From contig DAYD01000007.1 of NCBI GenBank assembly GCA_002506755.1, positions 23,042-37,727 on the forward strand: a stretch of 14,686 bases of DNA, written 5' to 3'. The DNA comes from Euryarchaeota archaeon UBA462 (lineage in GTDB: Archaea; Thermoplasmatota; Poseidoniia; Poseidoniales; Thalassarchaeaceae). The position numbers and the translations under genes were made by a program. Every line of letters begins with the position of its first letter. Position 1 is the stretch's first letter. Under the pieces are notes generated by a model. That model was given only the letters and a program-made list of their open reading frames with translations. It searched no databases and was not told the origin of the DNA. Positions 6,876-12,613 of the stretch are shown here, piece by piece.

Positions 6876-7570
6876 GCCGAAGCCATCACAAGAGACTGGT
6901 TATGCCTAGAACTTGGCCATTGACTAGGAAGACCAATATTTGGGTCCAAAAGCCAAATCCAGGAGGCCATAGTACAGAGATGTGCATGCCGTTAGGGGTA
7001 GTACTCAGAGATGTTCTTAGGGTGGCCCACAATATTCGGGAGGCAAAGAGAATACTCCATTCTAGGAAGGTATTGGTCGATGGTAAAATTGAGACTGATC
7101 GATCTAGGGGTGTTGGACTAATGGACGTATTGACCGTTGGAGAAGATAACTTCAGGTGTGTTCTAGATACAAATGGTAAACTACGATATAGGCCAATAAC
7201 CAAGAAGTCTGCCAAGTCTAAGATATGCAGGGTAATGGGCAAGAATACGATCAAGGGTGGCTCTACTCAAATCCATCTTCATGACGGTAGGAACATTGTT
7301 ACGGACAATGAATCAGATTACAAAACAGGGGACTCCCTGGTAATATCTCTCCCCAATCAGGAAGTCACTACTCATATTCAGATGAAGAAAGGTGCTTTGG
7401 CTTACCTAACGGGCGGAAGTCACATAGGTGAGACTGCGGTAGTAAGCGGCCAGGACGTCAAGAGGTCATCCAAGCCAAATGAGACGTCATTTGATGACTT
7501 TGGAACCATTACTGATTATGTCTTCATCATATCCAAAGAAAGTGACATACCTCCGGAGGATGAGTCATGA
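6872..7570 (+). CDS. rps4e: Small-subunit ribosomal protein eS4 (S4e)
   Basis: eS4 is a small-subunit body protein found in archaea and eukaryotes only. The 232-residue product has the S4e N-terminal block (HHKRLVMPRTWPL, 5-17; the Trp and the MPRTW are family marks), an S4-type RNA-binding domain around 40-90 (PLGVVLRDVLRVAHNIREAKRILHSRKVLVDGK), the central S4e domain with TQIHLHDGRN (132-141) and YKTGDSLVISLPNQ, and a C-terminal KOW motif (GALAYLTGGSHIGETAVV, 174-191). The ATG at 6872 overlaps the rpl24 stop by four bases. The C-terminus (KESDIPPEDES) is acidic. It in turn overlaps rpl5 by ATGA. Confidence 0.96.
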   Translation: MSRSHHKRLVMPRTWPLTRKTNIWVQKPNPGGHSTEMCMPLGVVLRDVLRVAHNIREAKRILHSRKVLVDGKIETDRSRGVGLMDVLTVGEDNFRCVLDTNGKLRYRPITKKSAKSKICRVMGKNTIKGGSTQIHLHDGRNIVTDNESDYKTGDSLVISLPNQEVTTHIQMKKGALAYLTGGSHIGETAVVSGQDVKRSSKPNETSFDDFGTITDYVFIISKESDIPPEDES

Positions 7571-8097
7571 GCGAATACAACAATCCGATGTTGGCGCCAA
7601 CAATAACCAAAGTCACAGTGAATATTGGAGTTGGAGAAGGTGGGAGAAGACTGCAATTGGCAGAAAAAGTTCTGGAGGTATTGACCGGTATGAAGCCTTC
7701 AAGGACACTATCAACTAAGACGAACAGAGATCTGGGCACTAGGAAGGGCGCCCCAATAGGTTGCAAGGTGACAATCAGGGACTCCAAGAAAGCGGAATCT
7801 TTCCTTAAGGACGCATTCTGGGTCAGAGATCAAACTCTTCCGTCATACAACTTCGACTCACAGGGGAACCTCTCATTCGGCATTTCCGACTACACCGACT
7901 TCCCGGATCAGAAGTATGACCCAGACATAGGAATATTTGGGATGGATGTCAACGTTGTTCTTGAGAGGCCAGGCCACAGAATATCGAGGAGAAGGAGGAG
8001 GAAGTCAAGAGTCTCCCGTCACCACAGGATAGAGAGAGAAGAGTCTAAAGAATGGTTCAGTGAAAAATTCGAGCTAAACATCGTGGAGGAATACTAG
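7567..8097 (+). CDS. rpl5: Large-subunit ribosomal protein uL5 (archaeal L5/L11e)
   Basis: uL5 belongs to the central protuberance and contacts 5S rRNA and P-site tRNA. The 176-residue product has the archaeal pattern NPMLAPTITKVTVNIGVGEGG (6-26), VLTGMKPSRTLSTKTNRDLGTRKGAPIGCKVTIR (38-71), the tRNA-facing loop region and NLSFGISDYTDFPDQKYDPDIGIFGMDVNVVLERPG (101-136), then a basic RISRRRRRKSRVSRHHRI stretch and FSEKFELNIVEEY. Length is normal for archaea. The ATG at 7567 overlaps the rps4e TGA (ATGA). It ends in TAG directly before the rps14 ATG. Confidence 0.97.
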   Translation: MSEYNNPMLAPTITKVTVNIGVGEGGRRLQLAEKVLEVLTGMKPSRTLSTKTNRDLGTRKGAPIGCKVTIRDSKKAESFLKDAFWVRDQTLPSYNFDSQGNLSFGISDYTDFPDQKYDPDIGIFGMDVNVVLERPGHRISRRRRRKSRVSRHHRIEREESKEWFSEKFELNIVEEY

Positions 8098-8250
8098 ATG
8101 GCAAGAGATCATGGAGAGCGGATTGGAAGAAGTCTTGGTTGCAGGCGATGTGGAAGGAAGAGGGGTATGATAAGAAGGCACGGTCTTAGATTATGCAGGC
8201 AGTGCTTCCGAGACGTAGCTCCCGACATAGGGTTCAAGAAATATTCATGA
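8098..8250 (+). CDS. rps14: Small-subunit ribosomal protein uS14, zinc-binding type
   Basis: uS14 sits in the small-subunit head. This short gene gives 50 residues: MARDHGERIGRSLGCRRCGR, then KRGMIRRHGLRLCRQCFRDV and APDIGFKKYS. Four cysteines in two CxxC pairs (Cys15/Cys18 and Cys33/Cys36) form the zinc site of the archaeal C+ version, and GFKKYS is the usual C-terminus. The ATG at 8098 immediately follows the rpl5 TAG, with GGAGG at 8084-8088 inside the end of rpl5 as ribosome-binding site. Its TGA starts the TGAGGTGA site used by rps8. Position between uL5 and uS8 is the universal spc order, so the call is firm despite the small size. Confidence 0.96.
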   Translation: MARDHGERIGRSLGCRRCGRKRGMIRRHGLRLCRQCFRDVAPDIGFKKYS

Positions 8251-8259
8251 GGTGAAAAA

Positions 8260-8649
8260 ATGCAATTCGATCCATTAAACGACGCATTCACGACGATATA
8301 TAACGCCGAAAGCGCTGGTAAGTACGAGGTCACAGTAAGTCCCGCCAGTAATCTACTAGGGAGCATGCTCTCCATAATGAAGACCTCTGGATACGTGGGG
8401 GAGTTCGAGAAGCTTGAAGATGGAAGGGGTGGCTCGTACAAGATCTCCCTAATTGGAGCAATAAACAGGTGCGGAGTCATCAAGCCAAGGCACTCTGTCA
8501 AGAGATCAGATTTCGATAAATGGGAATCAAGATACCTTCCAGCAAGGGACTTCGGACTACTAATCCTTACAACTAATCAGGGAATCATGAATCATTTTGA
8601 AGCAAAGAAGGAGAGAGTGGGCGGCAGATTGCTCGCGTACGTTTTCTAG
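8260..8649 (+). CDS. rps8: Small-subunit ribosomal protein uS8 (S8)
   Basis: uS8 binds the central domain of 16S rRNA and is a classic autoregulator of the spc operon in bacteria; no such site is evident here. The 129-residue product has DPLNDAFTTIYNAESAGK (4-21), SNLLGSMLSIMKTSGYVGEFEKLEDGRGGSYKISLIGAINRCGVIKPR (29-76), FDKWESRYLPARDFGLLILTTNQGIMNHFEA (86-116) and the terminal GGRLLAYVF, all typical of archaeal S8. The ATG at 8260 follows TGAGGTGA (8248-8255), the strongest example of a stop codon embedded in a Shine-Dalgarno site in this window. Its stop TAG lies in TAGGAGGG, the site for rpl6. Confidence 0.97.
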   Translation: MQFDPLNDAFTTIYNAESAGKYEVTVSPASNLLGSMLSIMKTSGYVGEFEKLEDGRGGSYKISLIGAINRCGVIKPRHSVKRSDFDKWESRYLPARDFGLLILTTNQGIMNHFEAKKERVGGRLLAYVF

Positions 8650-8661
8650 GAGGGATGTATA

Positions 8662-9213
8662 ATGCCGAGAGTAGCTCTAATTTCCCATGAGATTCTGATT
8701 CCCGATGGCGTAAGCTCCAATATTGACGGAAACACCGTAACTATAACCAAAGAAGGAAACTCCTTGTCAAGAGACTTTGAACACAACAGGGTCGAGGTGC
8801 TTAGTTCAGGCAGCGGTCTAGAAGTAAGATGCTCTCTTCCTAGGAGATCAGAAAAGGCTCTAGCGGGAACATGGGCTGCCCATTTGAGAAACATGGTGAA
8901 GGGCGTGGACCAAGGATTCGAGTACAGGCTTAAGGCAGTTTTCAGCCACTTCCCCATGTCCCTAAAGGTAGATGGTGACAAATTTAGAATCACAAACATG
9001 CTTGGGGAAAAGGTCCCAAGAGTAGCAAAGATGCCATGGACTCCGAGCGAGGTCCAAGTTAAGATAGAGAATAAGACGGATATCATAGTTACAGGTGCCG
9101 ATAGAGAAAAAGTCGGACAAACGGCCGCTAACATTGAAAAGGCCTGCAAAGTCAAAAAAAGAGATCCTAGAGTGTTTCAGGATGGCGTATTCATAACTTC
9201 CAAGGGGGCATAA
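8662..9213 (+). CDS. rpl6: Large-subunit ribosomal protein uL6 (L6)
   Basis: uL6 lies near the factor-binding GTPase centre of the large subunit. The 183-residue product shows the two-repeat L6 fold: HEILIPDGVSSNIDGNTVTITKEGNSLSRDF (9-39), a central GTWAAHLRNMVKGVDQGFEYRLKAVFSHFPMSL block (about 69-101) and VQVKIENKTDIIVTGADREKVGQTAANIEKACKVKKRDPRVFQDGVFI. The terminal RDPRVFQDGVFI is the characteristic archaeal ending. The ATG at 8662 is preceded by GGAGGG (8649-8654) overlapping the rps8 stop. Length matches archaeal L6 (about 180). The following gene begins two bases after the TAA. Confidence 0.96.
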   Translation: MPRVALISHEILIPDGVSSNIDGNTVTITKEGNSLSRDFEHNRVEVLSSGSGLEVRCSLPRRSEKALAGTWAAHLRNMVKGVDQGFEYRLKAVFSHFPMSLKVDGDKFRITNMLGEKVPRVAKMPWTPSEVQVKIENKTDIIVTGADREKVGQTAANIEKACKVKKRDPRVFQDGVFITSKGA

Positions 9214-9215
9214 AT

Positions 9216-9929
9216 TTGGGGTATGAAGAAATGACTGTGGCCGAGTTGAAGGACCTCCTCAGGGATCAGGGGCTCCCGCTTTCAGGGAAGAAGGCCGATC
9301 TCGTATCACGACTAAATGATGCGGGAGCTGCTAAGCAAGAAGTCCAAGAAGATGCGGAAGCTGCTCCGGAAGAAATCAAAGAAGATGAGGAATTACAAGA
9401 AAAGACAACCCAGGAAGATGAGGACACAGAGGGAGACTACCAAGATGAAGGAGAATTCTTCGGAGGGGAAGGGGACTTCGAGGAATGGGATGACTTTCAC
9501 ACTGCAAGACAGAAACCGGTGCTCGATGATTCAATGGAGGCCGCTCTTAGTATGAGGGCCGAACAAAAGAAGAAACAACCTAAATTCAGGAGACAAGAGT
9601 GGTTTAGGTACAGGAGACTTTCCAAAACCGGCTACAGAAAACCAAAAGGAAAGGACTCAAAGATGAGGAAGAACCTGAAATATCGGTCACCTATGGCAAG
9701 GGTAGGGTATGGCAAAGTCTCCACTGCTAGGGGCCTGCACCCTTCCGGATTCGAGGAAGTGATGGTCCACAAGGCCGATCAGCTCGACGGTTTGGATCCA
9801 GAGAAACAGGCAGTAAGGATCGGGTCCTCAGTAGGCAACCGCAAGAGGTCCAGAATCCACGAAAGGGCCGATGAGCTCGGACTCAGGGTTCTGAATAGGC
9901 GCCAAATAGAGAGAAAGGGAGGAATCTAG
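9216..9929 (+). CDS. rpl32e: Ribosomal protein eL32 with N-terminal SAP-like domain
   Basis: eL32 is an archaeal/eukaryotic large-subunit protein binding 23S rRNA. In this 237-residue product the L32e core occupies about 120-237 (PKFRRQEWFRYRRLSKTGYRKPKG, SKMRKNLKYRSPMARVGYG, RGLHPSGFEEVMVH, KRSRIHERADELGLRVLN). The first 35 residues (MTVAELKDLLRDQGLPLSGKKADLVSRL, 6-33) match the SAP motif, a helix-turn-helix nucleic-acid-binding module. A linker of about 55 residues (40-93), mostly Glu and Asp, joins the two. Core archaeal L32e is about 130 residues, so the extension nearly doubles the protein. Haloarchaeal L32e is known to carry a different N-terminal extension. The TTG at 9216 is used here; an ATG at 9231 just before the SAP motif is a real alternative. 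Confidence 0.92.
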   Translation: MGYEEMTVAELKDLLRDQGLPLSGKKADLVSRLNDAGAAKQEVQEDAEAAPEEIKEDEELQEKTTQEDEDTEGDYQDEGEFFGGEGDFEEWDDFHTARQKPVLDDSMEAALSMRAEQKKKQPKFRRQEWFRYRRLSKTGYRKPKGKDSKMRKNLKYRSPMARVGYGKVSTARGLHPSGFEEVMVHKADQLDGLDPEKQAVRIGSSVGNRKRSRIHERADELGLRVLNRRQIERKGGI

Positions 9930-9930
9930 G

Positions 9931-10407
9931 ATGATGATCACCAACCAGAAGAGAATGGCTGCAGAGATTTTCTCCCGCAAGGAGGGAAAGAAAGTCGGGA
10001 TCCACAGGGTATGGGTAGACCCAAATTACCTCACTGAAGTGGCAGATGCGGTTCAAAAGGACGATGTTAGGATGTTGATTGAAGATGGCATTATCAAGTC
10101 AAAGCCAATCAAGGGTACCAGCAGATCCAGAGCAAGGAAGGCAGCATTCCAGAAATCCAAGGGAAGGAGGAAGGGCCAGGGTTCTAGAAGCGGAAGCGCG
10201 AACTCAAGGAGCCCTAGGAAGCAGAGATGGATGTCGAAGATCAGATCCCAGAGAAGAACTCTCAAGGAAATGAGAGAAGATGGCTCAATAACCCCGTCCC
10301 AGTACAGACACTTCTATCTAAAAGCCAAGGGAGGATCATACAGATCCATCTCACACATGAAGAGCAATATTGAGCTAGATGGAATTATAGTTGGAGGTGA
10401 CGAATGA
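9931..10407 (+). CDS. rpl19e: Large-subunit ribosomal protein eL19 (L19e)
   Basis: eL19 is a long helical archaeal/eukaryotic protein that bridges the subunits. The 158-residue product has NQKRMAAEIFSRKEGKKVGIHRVWVDP (5-31), the alternating helix VADAVQKDDVRMLIEDGIIKSKPIKGTSRSRARK (37-70), a very basic glycine/serine/arginine stretch (KGRRKGQGSRSGSANSR, 77-93), RKQRWMSKIRSQRRTLKEMREDG and a C-terminal YRHFYLKAKGGSYRSISHMKSNI block. Two adjacent ATG codons (9931 and 9934) follow the rpl32e TAG after one base, with GGGAGG at 9918-9923. Length and order fit the family. It overlaps rpl18 by ATGA. Confidence 0.96.
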   Translation: MMITNQKRMAAEIFSRKEGKKVGIHRVWVDPNYLTEVADAVQKDDVRMLIEDGIIKSKPIKGTSRSRARKAAFQKSKGRRKGQGSRSGSANSRSPRKQRWMSKIRSQRRTLKEMREDGSITPSQYRHFYLKAKGGSYRSISHMKSNIELDGIIVGGDE

Positions 10408-10919
10408 TGGCAAATGGAAGGAACCAGAGACTCAGATTCAAGAGACGAAGAAACGCTGAAACCGACTATCACAGGAGATTCAAGATGCTGAGGGGCGGAA
10501 CCCCAAGGGCCGTAGTAAGAGTCTCCAACAAACAGGTAACCTGCCAGTTGGTTGCCTACGAAAAAGATGGAGACAGGGTCATATCAACGGTAACCGGAAA
10601 ATCCCTCGTCGAATCCTACAAGTGGCCAAAGGAGGCATCTAGAAAGTCAGTTCCAGCATGCTATCTAGCAGGATACGCTCTAGCGAAATCCGCTGTATCG
10701 AGAGGATTTGAATCGGCCATATTGGACATAGGGCTCGCTGCCTCTTCTAAGGGAAACAGGGCATATGCAGCTCTGAAGGGAATGGTTGACGCGGGACTAG
10801 ACATACCCCATTCTCAAAATATTCTTCCTTCTGAAGAGAGAATCAACGGCGAGCATATCGGCGACGAAATTCAGAAGGCGGTAGCCGTATCCAAGAAATC
10901 CATGGAGGGGGGTAAATAA
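10404..10919 (+). CDS. rpl18: Large-subunit ribosomal protein uL18 (L18)
   Basis: uL18 binds 5S rRNA in the central protuberance. The 171-residue product shows RLRFKRRRNAETDYHRRFKMLRGGTPRAVVRVSNKQVTCQLVAY (9-52), VTGKSLVESYKWP (63-75), PACYLAGYALAKSAVSRGFESAILDIGL (84-111) and NRAYAALKGMVDAGLDIPHS (118-137) followed by PSEERINGEHI, all normal for archaeal L18. Two start codons are possible: ATG at 10404, overlapping the rpl19e stop as ATGA, or ATG at 10407 giving one residue less. GGAGGTGA (10393-10400) is the ribosome-binding site for both. It ends in TAA, sharing one base with the rps5 ATG. Confidence 0.96.
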   Translation: MMANGRNQRLRFKRRRNAETDYHRRFKMLRGGTPRAVVRVSNKQVTCQLVAYEKDGDRVISTVTGKSLVESYKWPKEASRKSVPACYLAGYALAKSAVSRGFESAILDIGLAASSKGNRAYAALKGMVDAGLDIPHSQNILPSEERINGEHIGDEIQKAVAVSKKSMEGGK

Positions 10920-11689
10920 TGTCAGAGGAGGAAAATCAAATTGAAGAAAGCTCACCAATCGCACCAGGCCTAGCATTGGCCCATTCTCCAGAGGAGAGTA
11001 CGGATGAAGGACATAGAAGAAGGGGTCCAGACCCATTGGCAGCTCTCAGAGTCTGGCAGCCTAGGACAAGATTAGGAAGGATGGTTCTGAATGGAGAGGT
11101 ACTATCTTATGAACAGGCCTTAGCAACAGGTTTCCCAATCCGGGAGGTGGAGATAGTAGACGCCCTCCTTCCTGATGTAGAGGATGATGTACTTAGTGTG
11201 AATATGATTCAGAGAATGACTGATTCTGGGAGAAGAGTCAGGTTCAATGTTTTATGCGCCGTTGGAAACGGTGATGGATACGTCGGCCTATCAGTGTGCA
11301 AAGGAAAGGAGGTAGCGAGCACGATTCAGAAGGCCATAACTCAGGCCAAATTGAACCTAATACCCGTTTTCAGGGGAAACGGGTCATGGGAGTCTGCAGA
11401 GGGCCCCGGGAACAGTATTCCATTCAAAGCAACTGGGAGGTCTGGGTCTACTAGGGTGACACTTCTCCCAGCACCTTCAGGAAAAGGCCTAGTGATTGGT
11501 GATTATGGTAGGAGGGTTCTGAAGCTTGCGGGAGTGGCCGATGTCTGGTCACGCTCATCTGGCCAGACTAGGTCCACAATCAATTTTGCTAGGGCTACAT
11601 ATAACGCTCTTGAGGAGCTAAGCAGAGCAAAGCTAAGCGATGAGATCCGAGATAGGCTTCACATCACCGTAGGGAGGAGAATCTCATGA
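10919..11689 (+). CDS. rps5: Small-subunit ribosomal protein uS5 with acidic N-terminus
   Basis: uS5 helps shape the mRNA entry site and decoding fidelity. The 256-residue product has an N-terminal extension (1-40) that is acidic first (MSEEENQIEESS, SPEESTDEG) and then HRRRGP, the archaeal S5 start WQPRTRLGRMVLNGEV (46-61), the double-stranded-RNA-binding S5 domain (MIQRMTDSGRRVRFNVLCAVGNGDGYVGLSVCKGKEV, 96-132) and the C-terminal domain (PFKATGRSGSTRVTLLPAPSGKGLVIGDYGRRVLKLAGVADVWSRSSGQTRSTINFARATYNAL). It is about 20-40 residues longer than most archaeal S5, owing to the N-terminus. The ATG at 10919 overlaps the rpl18 stop (TAATG), preceded by GGAGGGGGG. Confidence 0.96.
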   Translation: MSEEENQIEESSPIAPGLALAHSPEESTDEGHRRRGPDPLAALRVWQPRTRLGRMVLNGEVLSYEQALATGFPIREVEIVDALLPDVEDDVLSVNMIQRMTDSGRRVRFNVLCAVGNGDGYVGLSVCKGKEVASTIQKAITQAKLNLIPVFRGNGSWESAEGPGNSIPFKATGRSGSTRVTLLPAPSGKGLVIGDYGRRVLKLAGVADVWSRSSGQTRSTINFARATYNALEELSRAKLSDEIRDRLHITVGRRIS

Positions 11690-12156
11690 CATACTTGGTA
11701 ATTAGAGTAAGAAGCGATCGAGGTGTGACCAAGAAAATTAAGGATACAATGTCCATGTTGAACTTGACTAAAGTCAACCATGCCGTACTTATTCCTAAAA
11801 CAGCACCTTACGAGGGTATGCTCCAGAAGGTAAAAGATTACGTGACGTGGGGAGTAGTAGAAGAGTCAACAATCGAGTCTCTAATCAAGGAAAGGGGTAA
11901 GATGTCGGGTGGAAGGTCAGTCACTGACTCGGATATCAAAGAATTTAGCTCACACTCAACTATCAAATCACTTTCGAAGGCTATAGCCTCTGGAGATGCC
12001 ACAACCAAAGATGTTGAGGGCATGAAACCCGTCTTCAGGCTGCACCCTCCTAGAGGATCTAAGGGATGGGGGGGCATCAAGAGGGCATACTCAGTCGGAG
12101 GGGCTCTGGGATTCAGAGGAGAGGAGATCGGCGACTTGGCAACTAGGATGTTTTGA
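11686..12156 (+). CDS. rpl30: Large-subunit ribosomal protein uL30 (archaeal long form)
   Basis: uL30 is a large-subunit protein; archaeal forms are about 150 residues against 60 in bacteria. The 156-residue product has YLVIRVRSDRGVTKKIKDTMSMLNLTKVNHAVLIPKT (3-39), GMLQKVKDYVTWGVV (44-58), the helix IESLIKERGK (63-72) and a C-terminal segment PVFRLHPPRGSKGWGGIKRAYSVGGALGFRG that is characteristic of the archaeal/eukaryotic L7-type version. The ATG at 11686 overlaps the rps5 TGA (ATGA), with GGGAGGAG at 11672-11679. The stop is part of TGAGGT, the apparent ribosome-binding site of rpl15. Confidence 0.96.
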   Translation: MTYLVIRVRSDRGVTKKIKDTMSMLNLTKVNHAVLIPKTAPYEGMLQKVKDYVTWGVVEESTIESLIKERGKMSGGRSVTDSDIKEFSSHSTIKSLSKAIASGDATTKDVEGMKPVFRLHPPRGSKGWGGIKRAYSVGGALGFRGEEIGDLATRMF

Positions 12157-12165
12157 GGTAATAAT

Positions 12166-12588
12166 ATGGTTTCGAGAACAAACAAATTCAGAGGCAGGAG
12201 CCGATATCACGGCCGAGGAAAGAAGGCAGGAAGAGGGGCAGGAAAAAGAGGAGGAAGGGGCAATGCCGGCCTAAACAAACACAAGGTGATGACTCGAATC
12301 AAGTACATGCCCGGCCATTGGGGCATGCACGGGTTCAACAGGCATCCAGGTCTGAGGGTCGTCAACGCTTCAATTAATCTCGGAAGAGTGTCCGAGATTG
12401 CAGATGGAGACTCTGTAAATCTAACAGAGATGGGCTATGATAAGCTACTGGGTAGAGGCTCAATTGAAAGGGCCCTCAAAATCACTGTCTCCGAAGCTAG
12501 CGCGAAGGCAATACAGAAGGTCGAAGCGGCCGGAGGGAGTGTAGAGGCCGGAGAAGACGGTGATTGGGGAGAGTGGGAAGAGGAGTGA
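12166..12588 (+). CDS. rpl15: Large-subunit ribosomal protein uL15 (L15)
   Basis: uL15 acts late in large-subunit assembly and bridges rRNA domains. The 140-residue product begins with the glycine/arginine-rich archaeal segment (TNKFRGRSRYHGRGKKAGRG, then GKRGGRGNAGLNKHK, 5-40), followed by KYMPGHWGMHGFNRHPGLR (46-64), a short DSVNLTEMGYDKLLGRGSIERALKITVSEASAKAIQKVEAAGG region (82-124) and an unusually acidic tail (EAGEDGDWGEWEEE, 127-140). The ATG at 12166 follows TGAGGT (12154-12159) containing the rpl30 stop. It is the last ribosomal gene; 25 bases separate it from secY, the longest gap in the cluster. Confidence 0.95.
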   Translation: MVSRTNKFRGRSRYHGRGKKAGRGAGKRGGRGNAGLNKHKVMTRIKYMPGHWGMHGFNRHPGLRVVNASINLGRVSEIADGDSVNLTEMGYDKLLGRGSIERALKITVSEASAKAIQKVEAAGGSVEAGEDGDWGEWEEE

Positions 12589-12613
12589 GCTTCCCGCAAA
12601 AGGAGGCTAAATT

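Noticed and set aside
8646..9155. 169-codon open frame on the minus strand
   Set aside because: Antisense to rpl6; no recognisable product and no ribosome-binding site.
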